Below, one piece after another: positions 24,534 to 33,868 of a DNA stretch of 41,705 nucleotides. Location: assembly GCA_031257105.1 (NCBI GenBank), contig JAIRPG010000052.1, positions 1-41,705 on the forward strand, given 5' to 3'. The position numbers and the translations under genes are program-made. The notes beneath the pieces are model-generated. The model was not told the DNA's origin. It searched no databases and saw only the letters and a list, made by a program, of their open reading frames with translations. The stretch is from Treponema sp. (lineage in GTDB: Bacteria; Spirochaetota; Spirochaetia; Treponematales; Breznakiellaceae). Positions within the stretch are counted from its first letter, which is position 1; the number at the start of each line of letters is the position of its first letter.

Positions 24534-27500
24534 ATGAATACCTTATCTTTTCCCGCGTTTTTGGAGATTCCCGTTCTGGGGGCTGCGCTGGAAGCTTCCC
24601 AGGCGGTCTCTCAGACATATACGGCATACAAGCGTGAGCAGTTTCCTTTGGAAATCGATGGCCTGGAGGGGAGTCTTGGCGCGGTTGCGCTGGCGCGATT
24701 TGCCAAGGCTGCGGAAGACCAGGGGAGATGGCTCGCGGTAGTAACCCCTGATCGGGATGTAGAAGAGTTAGCCGCGGATCTTGCCGCCCTCGGGATAAAC
24801 GCTCAGATTCTCCCCTGGTGGGGCGCCATGCCGTACCGGGAGCTGGCCCCGCTCTCCACGGTTTTTGGGGAACGTTCCCGGACGCTCTGCGCTCTAGCGG
24901 GCGGAGGGAAAGGCGGCGTGGCGCTCGTTCCCCAGCGGGCCTTTCTTACCCCCCTGCCGCCGCCGGATTACCTCAGAAAGCTCCTCGTTTCTATCACGCC
25001 GGGGGGAACTATCGATACCGCCGCTCTATCGGGGACCCTGAACTCCTATGGCTATACCCGGACGCCCAGGGTACAGGTACATGGGGAATACGCCCTCCGG
25101 GGGGAGGTACTGGACATCTACATGGGCGGAGACGACACGGCCTTTCGGATCCTCTTTAATTTTGACCGGGTTGAGTCGATCAAGCGCTTCGATCCCCAGG
25201 ATCAGAGCGGTCTCGACAAGGTTTCGCGGCTTGTTATCCGCCCCGTAAAGGAGGTGATCTGGTCTGATGACCGCATCGAAGCTTTGTCCCGCACGCTTGC
25301 CGGGCTGCCTGAATTTCCCCATAAAGGCCGCCATACCATAGAGGAACTGATAAAACACCGCCAGTGCCCAGGGGAGGAACTTTTTTTCCCCTTGGCCTTT
25401 AAGGAAAGCTGCGCTCTGCCGGACTATCTGGGGGAAGGGGGAACGATCTGCTTTGTGGATCGGGAGCGGCTAGAAAACGCCCAGGGGATTCTGGAGCGGG
25501 AGTATCAAAGCTTCTACCAGAAGCTCCACCGGGATTGGGAAGCGCCCGCGCCGGAACGGATACTCCTCACGTTTGGGGAATTGGCGGCTCGCGTACCAAG
25601 GCGAATCTCTTTTATGACTATCAAGGGCGGCGGTGAAGAAGGAGCGTTCCGTATTTCGGTTCCCAGCGATCCCCCTCGGAGTTTTTTTGGGAACATCAAC
25701 TATTTAAAGGAAGAATTTGAAGTTCTGCTCAAAGAAGGCTGGCGGATCATCGTGGCAGCCGAGTCGGATGTGCAGGCATCCCGTATCGCCGCGATCCTCT
25801 CCGATGGGAAAAAAGGAGACGGCCTCGCTTCCCATCTCTCCATCGCCATCTTCCCCCTCTCGACGGGTTTCTCCTTGCCGGACATCAAGCTCATGGTGGT
25901 TCAGGAGAACGAGATATTCGGCAGGAGGCAGCGTCCCCCCCGGTCGCTCAAGACCAGCCGCAGTATTGCCATTGATACCTTTGTGGAACTCAACCCTGGG
26001 GATTATGTGGTTCACGTGAACTACGGTATCGGTCTCTTCAAGGGTATCGAGCGGGTACGGGCGCTGGGACACGAGCGGGACTACGTGAAGCTGGAATATG
26101 CGGGAGAAGAAGTGGTCTTTGTCCCCATCGAACAGGTGAATCTGGTTCAACGCTACATTGGGAACGAGGGAAGCCCTCCCCGGTTGGACATACTGGGCTC
26201 CAAAAGCTGGGAAAACCGAAAGAACCGGGTTAAGAGCGCCGTAGAGGACATCGCGGCAAAGCTTATCACCCTCTATTCTAAGCGGAAACGCTCGCCGGGG
26301 TTCGCTTTTCCACCGGATTCGGAATGGCAGCCTTTGTTCGAAGCGGCTTTTCCCTTTGAAGAGACCAATGATCAACTCCGCTGCGTGGAAGAGATCAAAG
26401 AAGACATGGAGAAACCGCATCCCATGGACAGGCTGGTCTGCGGGGATGTGGGCTACGGCAAGACCGAGGTGGCGGTTCGGGCCTGCTTTAAGGCGGTTAT
26501 GAGTGGAAAGCAGGTGGCTTTCCTCGCGCCCACCACGATCCTGGCGGAACAGCATTACGAGAATTTTCAAGAACGTTTCGCCCAGTTTCCGGTACGTATT
26601 GCCATGCTTTCCCGGTTTGTGGAGCGCGGGCAGGTGAAGAAGACCCTAGAGGCGGTAAAAAACGGGGAAGTCGACATCCTGGTAGGTACACACCGGATCA
26701 TCCAGCGAGACGTGGTCTTCAAAGACCTGGGATTTATGGTCATAGATGAAGAACAGCGTTTCGGCGTGAAGGACAAGGAACGGCTCAAAGAATTCAAGAC
26801 CAATGTGGACTGTCTTACGCTCTCCGCCACGCCGATCCCCCGGACGCTGCACATGAGCCTCCTCAAGATCCGGGATATGAGCCTTTTGGCCACCCCGCCG
26901 AGGAACCGCCAGCCTATCGAGACGGTCATTGAAGAGTGGAACGAAGACCGGGTCGCCCTGGCTATTCGCCGGGAGGTGGAGCGGGGAGGCCAGGTCTTTT
27001 TCCTCCATAACCGGGTGGAAAGCCTGCGGGAAACCCGGATCAAGATCGAACAGCTTGTACCGGAAATGCTCGTGGACATCGCCCACGGCCAGATGGACGC
27101 CCAGGAGCTTGAGGATGTGATGCGCCGCTTTGTTCACGGGGGCTTTCATGTGCTGGTTTCCACCACGATCATCGAGAACGGCATCGATATTCCCAACGTG
27201 AACACCATCATCATCGACCGGGCGGATATGTATGGCGTGTCCCAACTCTACCAACTCCGGGGCCGGGTTGGCCGCTCCGGTCGCGTAGCCTACGCTTACC
27301 TTTTCTACCCCAAGGATCGTTCCCTTACAGAAGTCGCCATGAAGCGGCTTCAGGTCATTTCGGACTTTACGGAGTTGGGATCCGGCTTTAAGATTGCCAT
27401 GAAAGACATGGAGATCCGGGGAGCGGGGAATCTTCTGGGACGGGAGCAGTCCGGGGACATCTATTCGGTTGGCTTTGACCTGTACCTGCGCCTTTTGGAT

Positions 27501-27986
27501 GAGGCGGTACGGCGGCTCGAAGACGAGCGTTACGAGGGAGAGACCGAAACCCTTCTGGAACTGGAGTATTCAGGTTTTATTCCCGATACTTATATCGATT
27601 CGGCGCAAGAAAAGATGGAGGTATACAAAAAAATCGCCTCCGTTAAGACACGTGACGAGATGGAACGGGTCTACGCCGAGTTGCTGGATCGCTTTGGCCC
27701 TCTTCCGGACGAAGCCGCTTCTCTTTTGGCGCTGGCGGAGATCCGGATCATCTGCCGGGATATTGCCGTTTCGTCTCTGCGGGAACGAGGCGGGGTTGTA
27801 CGGGTAGAATTCAGGAAGGTCTCTGCGGTAAAGGTGGATCGCTTGGTACGGCTTATGAAGGAATCGGGCGGCAAGGTTAAACTGGATCCGAAAGCGCCGA
27901 ATGTTCTGGTACTCCAAACCGGCAGTATCGGCCTTAAGGAAAAGAGTGAGTTTATCAGAGAGAAGCTGGCGGCGCTGGCTGGATAG
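24534..27986 (+). CDS. mfd: Transcription-repair coupling factor
   Basis: A 1150-residue ATP-dependent DNA translocase that removes RNA polymerase stalled at lesions and recruits UvrA. All expected domains are visible. The N-terminal UvrB-like module is about 1-330. The RNA-polymerase-interacting CarD-like domain is about 480-545 (ELNPGDYVVHVNYGIGLFKGIERV). The RecG-like motor has Walker A GDVGYGKTEVAVRA near 637, Walker B VIDEEQRFG near 737, motif III TLSATPIPRT near 763 and motif VI QLRGRVGRSGR near 905. The C-terminal TRCF regulatory domain is about 1005-1110. Length is normal. It is followed 11 bases later by plsC. Confidence 0.97.
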   Translation: MNTLSFPAFLEIPVLGAALEASQAVSQTYTAYKREQFPLEIDGLEGSLGAVALARFAKAAEDQGRWLAVVTPDRDVEELAADLAALGINAQILPWWGAMPYRELAPLSTVFGERSRTLCALAGGGKGGVALVPQRAFLTPLPPPDYLRKLLVSITPGGTIDTAALSGTLNSYGYTRTPRVQVHGEYALRGEVLDIYMGGDDTAFRILFNFDRVESIKRFDPQDQSGLDKVSRLVIRPVKEVIWSDDRIEALSRTLAGLPEFPHKGRHTIEELIKHRQCPGEELFFPLAFKESCALPDYLGEGGTICFVDRERLENAQGILEREYQSFYQKLHRDWEAPAPERILLTFGELAARVPRRISFMTIKGGGEEGAFRISVPSDPPRSFFGNINYLKEEFEVLLKEGWRIIVAAESDVQASRIAAILSDGKKGDGLASHLSIAIFPLSTGFSLPDIKLMVVQENEIFGRRQRPPRSLKTSRSIAIDTFVELNPGDYVVHVNYGIGLFKGIERVRALGHERDYVKLEYAGEEVVFVPIEQVNLVQRYIGNEGSPPRLDILGSKSWENRKNRVKSAVEDIAAKLITLYSKRKRSPGFAFPPDSEWQPLFEAAFPFEETNDQLRCVEEIKEDMEKPHPMDRLVCGDVGYGKTEVAVRACFKAVMSGKQVAFLAPTTILAEQHYENFQERFAQFPVRIAMLSRFVERGQVKKTLEAVKNGEVDILVGTHRIIQRDVVFKDLGFMVIDEEQRFGVKDKERLKEFKTNVDCLTLSATPIPRTLHMSLLKIRDMSLLATPPRNRQPIETVIEEWNEDRVALAIRREVERGGQVFFLHNRVESLRETRIKIEQLVPEMLVDIAHGQMDAQELEDVMRRFVHGGFHVLVSTTIIENGIDIPNVNTIIIDRADMYGVSQLYQLRGRVGRSGRVAYAYLFYPKDRSLTEVAMKRLQVISDFTELGSGFKIAMKDMEIRGAGNLLGREQSGDIYSVGFDLYLRLLDEAVRRLEDERYEGETETLLELEYSGFIPDTYIDSAQEKMEVYKKIASVKTRDEMERVYAELLDRFGPLPDEAASLLALAEIRIICRDIAVSSLRERGGVVRVEFRKVSAVKVDRLVRLMKESGGKVKLDPKAPNVLVLQTGSIGLKEKSEFIREKLAALAG

Positions 27987-27997
27987 AAGGATCTGAT

Positions 27998-28741
27998 ATG
28001 GTACGAATAAAGACGGTTCTGGTTTGTCTCTATGTAGGGGTAAGCATAATCTTCCTTACCCCGTTTGGGATGGGAATGTTTATTTTGTGGCTGCTGGGGT
28101 TTAAACAGGCTATGAACTGGGCGGTGTACCGGCTGGCCTGGGGTTGGGCCTGGCTGCTCATCTTTCTTACCGGCTGCCCCCTAACCGTGATTGGCCGGGA
28201 GAATATTCCCCAGGGCGAAGGGGTCTGCTTCGTCAGCAATCATCAGAGCATCGTTGACATAGTGATCCTCCTGGCGTCTGCGGGCAGGCCTATCGGTTTT
28301 ATCGCCAAAAAAGAACTGGCCTGGATACCTTTCCTTGATTTATGGATACTCCTTATCGGCGGCCTCTTCATCGACCGGGTCAATACCCGTAAGGCGGTGC
28401 GTACTATTAAGACCGGCATCAAGCGAATCAAATCGGGGGGCGCGATGATCATTTTTCCGGAAGGGCGCCGGAGCAAGGGCAAGGGGCTGCTTCCCTTCCA
28501 CTCAGGTTCTTTTAAGCTGGCTACTCAAGCGGACGCGCCTATTGTACCGGTAGTTATCAGCGGCAGTTACGAAGTATTTGAAAAAAACTATCAGGTACAG
28601 GTAGTGCCGGTTACGGTGGAATTCTGCAAGCCTATCTATACCGCGGCGCTGCCTCCGGAAGAACGCCGCCGGAACCTGTCCGATTATGTCTATTCGATTA
28701 TGAAAGCCGCTTTAGGGGAGGAGCGTCCGGCCTCCAGCTAA
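27998..28741 (+). CDS. plsC: 1-acyl-sn-glycerol-3-phosphate acyltransferase
   Basis: Transfers an acyl group to lysophosphatidic acid to give phosphatidic acid at the inner membrane. 247 residues, normal for PlsC. Two N-terminal hydrophobic segments (about 8-30 and 42-62) precede the acyltransferase motifs: NHQSIVD near residue 79 (the NHX4D catalytic motif), GGLFIDR near 125, FPEGRRSKG near 152 and a VPVVISGSYEV segment near 182. AGAAGGA precedes the ATG. It follows mfd directly, probably as an operon. Its last 30 bases overlap the end of the convergent ABC ATPase gene. Confidence 0.93.
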   Translation: MVRIKTVLVCLYVGVSIIFLTPFGMGMFILWLLGFKQAMNWAVYRLAWGWAWLLIFLTGCPLTVIGRENIPQGEGVCFVSNHQSIVDIVILLASAGRPIGFIAKKELAWIPFLDLWILLIGGLFIDRVNTRKAVRTIKTGIKRIKSGGAMIIFPEGRRSKGKGLLPFHSGSFKLATQADAPIVPVVISGSYEVFEKNYQVQVVPVTVEFCKPIYTAALPPEERRRNLSDYVYSIMKAALGEERPASS

Positions 28742-29329
28742 TTGTACTATCTGTGAACATACCCGCGCCGCAAGCGCCTGGTTATGCGTGATTGCAAGCA
28801 GGCTTAAACCACGCTGGTCAATAATCCGCAGAAGCAATTCCCATATCTGCGCTTGAGTTACCACATCAAGCATCGTGCTTATTTCATCGGCGATGATAAC
28901 CCGCGTTCTTGGCGCCAGCGCTCGGGCTATGCAGAAACGTTGCAGCTCACCGCCGGAAAGTTCAGCGGGATACCGGTTTAGCCATGATTTTTCAATGCCA
29001 AGAGCGGTTAAAAAATCATCATCGGGAACCCATGATTCGGCGAGAATTTCTTTTAATTTCCAGCGGGGATTAACGGCTTTTTCCGGATGCTGGTGAATAA
29101 GCTGAACAGGACAGAATCCCTTCGGCGGAAACGGTTTGTTATCGAACAAAACGGATCCGGAATGGGGAGGCAGGTTTCCCGCTAAGATCTGCGCCAGCGT
29201 ACTCTTCCCGCACCCGGAAGAACCTACCAAGCCGACACGGGCTCCCGCTTCAAGCGCGAAAGATACCCCCTCAAGAACGAGACGCTTTTTATCGTACCCA
29301 AAACAAATATTTCGCGCTTCAAGAAGCAT
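28712..29329 (-). CDS. Oligopeptide/nickel-type ABC importer ATPase 2 (DppF/NikE-like), short form
   Basis: A 205-residue ABC ATPase, last gene of a five-gene importer operon. Walker A GSSGCGKSTLAQ, signature LSGGELQRFCIARAL, Walker B VIIADEIS and H-loop AITHN are intact. The ATG at 29329 overlaps the end of the preceding ATPase gene by 11 bases and is chosen over longer in-frame starts that run far into that gene. It ends soon after the ATPase core and lacks the cysteine-bearing C-terminal oligopeptide/dipeptide extension found in its partner, as in NikE/CntF-type subunits. Together with the other ATPase it would drive uptake of a small peptide or chelated metal. Confidence 0.87.
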   Translation of the reverse strand: MLLEARNICFGYDKKRLVLEGVSFALEAGARVGLVGSSGCGKSTLAQILAGNLPPHSGSVLFDNKPFPPKGFCPVQLIHQHPEKAVNPRWKLKEILAESWVPDDDFLTALGIEKSWLNRYPAELSGGELQRFCIARALAPRTRVIIADEISTMLDVVTQAQIWELLLRIIDQRGLSLLAITHNQALAARVCSQIVQLAGGRTLLP

Positions 29330-30221
29330 GATTACAGCGCACCTCTCCGTTTCGTATCCAGCGCGGCGCAGGGGGAGCGGCTTCACATTCTGGCGTTTTC
29401 CACTCACAGCGCGGCGCGTATAAACAGCCCGCCGGTAAATCTCCGGGATAGGGTTGAAATCCCGGAACAGCGCGAAATTCCTTTTGCGGCATTGCCCGGC
29501 ATAACGCCTTACTGTAGGGATGCCGTAAAAGCCGCGCTTCCGCAAAGTCTCCGGCCCCGGCGGTTTCAACCGTCGTGCCGGCGTAAAAAATCGCAATCCG
29601 GTCGGCGTAGCGCACCGCAAGGTCTAAGTCATGGGTTATCAGCAGTATTGCGCCGCCGGATTCGGCAAGTTCCCGAAAATGCCCCATCGCGGATTCGGCA
29701 AGTTCTTCCGATAACCCCGGCGTTGGTTCATCCGCGATGATCAGCTTCGCCCCGCCAATAACCGCAGTAGAAACAAGCGCCCGCCGAGCCATCCCTCCGG
29801 ATAACTGAAACGGATACCGCAGCGCGGTGGATTCATCCAGGCCGTACCGCGCAAACACCGCCCGCACTGCGGAACTATTCCGGGAGACCTGCCTGCCGAC
29901 CCGCATAACCGGATCGAGAAATTCCACCGACTGCGGCACAAGGGCAAGTTCCCGGCCCCGCAGTTTTCGCTGAAGCGCCGGAGTCAAAGCCTGCCCGAAC
30001 CACTTCATGCCGCCTGCAATAACCGCGTTTTTTGGCAATATTCCAAGAACTGCGTGAGCGAGCAGACTTTTTCCAGAACCGCTGGAACCCGCAACCGCGA
30101 GAATCTCTCCTTCTCGAATCGCAATATTCAGTCCTGTAATGACCTGCAGTTCTTTCCGTTTTAATCCAAAATCGTACCGGAAAAAAGAAATAGACAAATT
30201 ATTCACCTCAAGCACGTTCAT
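29319..30221 (-). CDS. Oligopeptide/nickel-type ABC importer ATPase 1 (DppD/NikD-like)
   Basis: A 300-residue ABC ATPase. Walker A is GSSGSGKSLLAHAVLG, the signature is LSGGMARRALV (RR in place of the more usual QR), Walker B is LIIADEPT, and the H-loop is LITHDLDLAV. The C-terminal region contains GCLYAPRCEWKTPECE, the cysteine-containing oligo_HPY extension of DppD/OppD/NikD proteins. An AGGAGA ribosome site precedes the ATG, eight bases after the permease gene ends. Substrate is set by the binding protein and permeases, not by this subunit. Confidence 0.9.
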   Translation of the reverse strand: MNVLEVNNLSISFFRYDFGLKRKELQVITGLNIAIREGEILAVAGSSGSGKSLLAHAVLGILPKNAVIAGGMKWFGQALTPALQRKLRGRELALVPQSVEFLDPVMRVGRQVSRNSSAVRAVFARYGLDESTALRYPFQLSGGMARRALVSTAVIGGAKLIIADEPTPGLSEELAESAMGHFRELAESGGAILLITHDLDLAVRYADRIAIFYAGTTVETAGAGDFAEARLLRHPYSKALCRAMPQKEFRAVPGFQPYPGDLPAGCLYAPRCEWKTPECEAAPPAPRWIRNGEVRCNHAS

Positions 30222-30229
30222 AACGTCTC

Positions 30230-31051
30230 CTATAAGCGCGCTTCTTTTGGTTCAAACAGATACCGTAACACCGCGCCAAGTTTATCGATCAGCAGTACCA
30301 ATATGACCAAAGATAAGCCGGGGAAAAAAGCCAGCCACCACGCGCCGCTCGAAATATACCGCATCGATTCAGAGAGAATTATCCCAACCGCAGGCTGTTC
30401 CGGAGGCAGTCCGAAGCCGAGAAAGGTCAGCCCCGATTCGTGCATAATCGCGTGGGGAAACAGCAGAATCAGCCCCACCAAAAATTGCGGCGCGATATGG
30501 GGAAACAGATGCTTCCGGACGATCCACAGCGAAGATTTGCCGAACCTGCGGGAGGCGGCAATGTATGGCCTTGCGCGTACCTGCAGAACTTCCCCCCGAA
30601 TGATACGCGCCAAATTGCACCAGTGCGTTACCGCTACCCCGATGAAGAGTCCCGCCGCGCCCCGGTTAAGGGCGATGGAAATAAGGATCAAGAGGACGGT
30701 GTGGGGAACGCTCATAAACACGTCGATAATCCAGTTTACCGCGTGATCGATGCTGTTCCCTACTGCCGCCGCAACTCCGGCAATCAGCGCGATAAGCGCC
30801 GCCACCAAGGACGCGGCAGCGCCAACCCCAAGGCTCAGGGATAAGCCTTTTAGCGTCCGGGTAAACATATCTCTGCCCAGGTAATCGGTTCCAAAAATAT
30901 GCGCCGCCGAGGGGGGCAGTCCTTTGCGGGAAAAATCCGCGTTCAGCGCGGAAGAAGGGGTCAGCGCGCCCCCTACATATATCCCCAAAATCAGAGCGGT
31001 TATTGCGGACGCAAGCAGAACCGCGATAAGCCGCCGGTTAAAACAAATCAT
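30230..31051 (-). CDS. Oligopeptide/nickel-type ABC importer permease 2 (DppC/NikC-like)
   Basis: A 273-residue inner-membrane protein with about six membrane segments. The N-terminal HIFGTDYLGRDMFTRTLKG is characteristic of DppC/OppC/NikC. The cytoplasmic EAA-like loop (VLQVRARPYIAASRRFGKSSLWIVRKHLFPH) contacts the ATPases. A C-terminal GLTFLGFGLPPEQPAVGIILSE segment is also family-typical. Its ATG overlaps the stop of the first permease (ATGA), so translation is coupled. Confidence 0.9.
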   Translation of the reverse strand: MICFNRRLIAVLLASAITALILGIYVGGALTPSSALNADFSRKGLPPSAAHIFGTDYLGRDMFTRTLKGLSLSLGVGAAASLVAALIALIAGVAAAVGNSIDHAVNWIIDVFMSVPHTVLLILISIALNRGAAGLFIGVAVTHWCNLARIIRGEVLQVRARPYIAASRRFGKSSLWIVRKHLFPHIAPQFLVGLILLFPHAIMHESGLTFLGFGLPPEQPAVGIILSESMRYISSGAWWLAFFPGLSLVILVLLIDKLGAVLRYLFEPKEARL

Positions 31052-32022
31052 GCCTTTGCCCCCTCTCGTGTTCGGGGATCAATGAAAAGATACAGAATAT
31101 TTGCGATAAGGTTGCCGGTAAAAATAAAAATCGCGGAAAATACCACAATTCCAAGAAACAAGGGAATATCCGTTCCCCCGGTTCCGGCAGCGGAAACAGC
31201 GGCGCCTAATCCGGGGTACGAAAAAATATTTTCCGCGAAGATCGATCCTCCGAACAGTTCCCCAAAAGAAGCACATTGCATGGTCACTGCGGGAATTAAA
31301 GCGTTGCGAATGCCGTGTATAAACAGTATCTCCCCGTCGCTTCTGCCCCGGGCTTTGGCGAACAGCGCGTAATCGCTCTCGAATACGTCGATGAGCTTTT
31401 CCCGGGTATGCAGCGCTACATTGGCAAAAGAAAGAAAACTCAAGGTCAGCGCCGGCAGGATAAGATGGTGGATGCGCTGTCCCAAGGTCACCGACTCAGG
31501 CGGAATACCTGGAGGGATAGACATACCAAACGGAAACCAGCCCAGAATCGCTGAAAAGAAAGCGAGAAACACTAAGCCTATCCAAAACGTCGGAATTGAG
31601 CAGAGGATCAGGCAGACCCGTTTGATAAGCGCATCCGCGAGTTTTTCACGGAACACGCCCATAACACAGCCTACCGAAAAACCGAGAATTCCAGAAAACG
31701 TCCACGCGGTAAGCATGAGCGCTAAAGACGCTTTGAAACGGACGCCAATCACCTCCAGCACCGGGCGCTTAAAAGACGTAGAATTTCCCCATTCGCCTTT
31801 TAATAGTGAAGAAAGCCATTTGAAGTACCGTTCAGCTGGCGGATCATGCAGTCCCCAATAGGCTTCCATTTTTGCGACATTCTCTTTGGACACTCCGGGA
31901 TTCGCTTGAATATACTGGCGTACCGGATCAATCGGCGATACTGACGCGAGAGAAAAAGAAAACACCGTTACTGCCAAAAGAAGCGTAATACCCCGAATGA
32001 CGTAGATAACAAGGGTTTTCAT
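31048..32022 (-). CDS. Oligopeptide/nickel-type ABC importer permease 1 (DppB/NikB-like)
   Basis: A 324-residue inner-membrane protein from the ATG at 32022, which overlaps the binding-protein stop codon by four bases (ATGA); the frame extends upstream but this start fits the coupling and the first membrane segment (KTLVIYVIRGITLLLAVTVFSF). Family features include DPVRQYIQANPGVSKENV, a GLHDPPAERYFKWLSSLLKGEWGNS stretch after the first segment, and the C-terminal GELFGGSIFAENIFSYPGLG. It forms the channel with the next permease. Confidence 0.9.
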   Translation of the reverse strand: MKTLVIYVIRGITLLLAVTVFSFSLASVSPIDPVRQYIQANPGVSKENVAKMEAYWGLHDPPAERYFKWLSSLLKGEWGNSTSFKRPVLEVIGVRFKASLALMLTAWTFSGILGFSVGCVMGVFREKLADALIKRVCLILCSIPTFWIGLVFLAFFSAILGWFPFGMSIPPGIPPESVTLGQRIHHLILPALTLSFLSFANVALHTREKLIDVFESDYALFAKARGRSDGEILFIHGIRNALIPAVTMQCASFGELFGGSIFAENIFSYPGLGAAVSAAGTGGTDIPLFLGIVVFSAIFIFTGNLIANILYLFIDPRTREGAKA

Positions 32023-33608
32023 TCCCATTTCCATTCCCGAAGGTTTGCCACCAAGGGCCACGCATCACCGTGGGCGTGAATTTTCTGCCTTCCGGTGTTA
32101 AGCCCTTCCCGAACCCAGTAGAGGTGGTCTTTGTTGATGAGGAATAAATACGGCGCGTCTCCCCGCATGGATGTACCGGTTACGCCGTCCCACTGCGCGT
32201 TCCGCCATGAAGGAATCGCTTCTTCCATAGTGGGCGCGTTCAGCGCGGCGTCGAGGTAAGCGTCAACAGCGGCGTTGCGAAAATTTTCTGGGTTGTACCA
32301 GTCATCTTTGCCGGCGTTGGAAGAATGAAACAGCATATAACTGGTCATCGGGTTAGAAGATCCCCAGGCGAGGATCATTGGCTCAGAGAACATACGTTTA
32401 GCGAGGTCTTCTCCCGCGCCTTCCACGATGATTTCAATGCTCAGGTTATCCCGCGCTTGATTGCTCGCGGACATCCCGACCGCCTGCCGCACACTGTCTC
32501 CCGCAAAATAGAGCAGTGGAAACGATGCTTTTACGCCGTTTTTCTCCCGAATCCCGTCCCCGTCCGTATCGATCCAGCCCGCGTCATCGAGCAGTTTTTT
32601 TGCAAGGTCAAGATCAAAAGAAACCGCGCTTTCAGGATTGCTCCAAGGCATACCGTCATTTTCTGAATACGCCGGGGACGCATATCCGTTCAGCGCCTCA
32701 TCGCAAATCCGCTGCCGGTCGATGCCGTAGGCGAGGGCTTTGCGAATAGCGGCGTCAGACGTCACATTATTTCCCACGAGATAACCGTACTCATTTTTTG
32801 TTCCACGATTAGGCGTTACCGGCGCGGCTATGCCCATGTTATCCACAGATTTTTCCGCCAGCAGTTTGTAGCCCGCGATTTTGTTTGTCCCGGCAATAGT
32901 CGCAGACGTAAGGGTTATATCAACCTGACCAGACTGAGCCGCCAGAAGCCGGGTATCTTCGCTCGCCATCTTGAGAAAGATAATCCGCTTTATAGCGGGC
33001 GCTCCTCCATAATACCGTTCATTAGCTTCCAATATAAATTGCTGATCAACGTCATACTGGGCAAGCGTAAACGGTCCCGATCCAATTGGTTTCAGCGCAA
33101 AATTGCCGGTATACGCATGTTCAGGAACAATTCCTACCTCCGCTACCGTCAGGATAAACACGGAACGCGGTTTTTTCAGCGTGATTACAACGCTGTTATG
33201 AGACGCGGCAACCGTATCCACCACGGAAAGATCGATAGTGGTAGCGTTTTGCATCAGCGTCGTGTAGCTGAACACGACGTCTTCGGGGGTTACCGGCGTC
33301 CCATCAGAAAAAAGAACGTCCTTCCGCAGGGTAAACGTATAGGTCAGCGCGTCCTCGCTTACTGTATAGGATTCGGCGAGATCTGGAACTACGTTCATAT
33401 CCGCATCGGTCTGAACAAGCGCGGAATAGAGTATCTGTACGCCGTTTGAAAAACCGTTTAAGGGATCAAAATGAGCGGGAACGCTCGAGAACCCTATAAC
33501 AACGTCATTCGATATTGTCCGGGTAGCTGCGGGTTCTTTCGCAGTACAACCGGCGAAGAGAGCGGATGCGATCAAGATCGCGGCGATTTTAGTCCACATT
33601 CTTTTCAT
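32019..33608 (-). CDS. Substrate-binding lipoprotein of the importer (DppA/NikA-like)
   Basis: A 529-residue SBP_bac_5 lipoprotein from the ATG at 33608, with signal peptide and lipobox FAGC (Cys21); AAAGGA precedes this start. Family stretches are LVQTDADMNVVPDLAESY, LRKDVLFSDGTPVTPEDVVFSY, PIGSGPFTL and AIRKALAYGIDRQRI. The C-terminus ends KIHAHGDAWPLVANLREWKW. From memory similar histidine-bearing ends occur in nickel- or metallophore-type binding proteins, so a chelated metal is as plausible as a peptide. First gene of the operon that continues through both permeases and both ATPases. Confidence 0.88.
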   Translation of the reverse strand: MKRMWTKIAAILIASALFAGCTAKEPAATRTISNDVVIGFSSVPAHFDPLNGFSNGVQILYSALVQTDADMNVVPDLAESYTVSEDALTYTFTLRKDVLFSDGTPVTPEDVVFSYTTLMQNATTIDLSVVDTVAASHNSVVITLKKPRSVFILTVAEVGIVPEHAYTGNFALKPIGSGPFTLAQYDVDQQFILEANERYYGGAPAIKRIIFLKMASEDTRLLAAQSGQVDITLTSATIAGTNKIAGYKLLAEKSVDNMGIAAPVTPNRGTKNEYGYLVGNNVTSDAAIRKALAYGIDRQRICDEALNGYASPAYSENDGMPWSNPESAVSFDLDLAKKLLDDAGWIDTDGDGIREKNGVKASFPLLYFAGDSVRQAVGMSASNQARDNLSIEIIVEGAGEDLAKRMFSEPMILAWGSSNPMTSYMLFHSSNAGKDDWYNPENFRNAAVDAYLDAALNAPTMEEAIPSWRNAQWDGVTGTSMRGDAPYLFLINKDHLYWVREGLNTGRQKIHAHGDAWPLVANLREWKWE

Positions 33609-33730
33609 TGAATGTTTCCTTTGATTTGGATAAATGCCGCCTGATGACAAAAAAAGACCATTCCGGCGACAAACCGCAACGCGGTTTTATCGACCTTCAT
33701 GGCCGTTCTTGCGGGAACGTTTGAGAGCCC

Positions 33731-33771
33731 GCAGTATACCTGCAGTATACCATACCGGTTTTCATAACCGG
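33731..33771. promoter_or_regulatory. Operator-like repeats between the importer operon and glyS
   Basis: GCAGTATACC occurs at 33731-33740 and again at 33742-33751, giving an 11-base period. Directly next to it, CCGGTT (33755-33760) and AACCGG (33766-33771) form a perfect inverted repeat with a 5-base spacer. On the minus strand the repeats contain TATACT twice, which could be -10 hexamers of the importer operon, so a protein binding here could block transcription. Confidence 0.45.
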
Positions 33772-33791
33772 GCCCTTTATGATACGCTATC

Positions 33792-33821
33792 TTTACAAGA
33801 TATGTCAATACGCCGCATACT
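33792..33821 (+). promoter_or_regulatory. Possible glyS promoter
   Basis: TTTACA (33792-33797), 18 bases, CATACT (33816-33821). It would give a leader of about 40 bases ending in the AAGGAG ribosome site before glyS. Confidence 0.35.
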
Positions 33822-33868
33822 AGAGCCGCCTCACGAGGGTTCAAGTTTCATAACGCAAGGAGTTTTAT

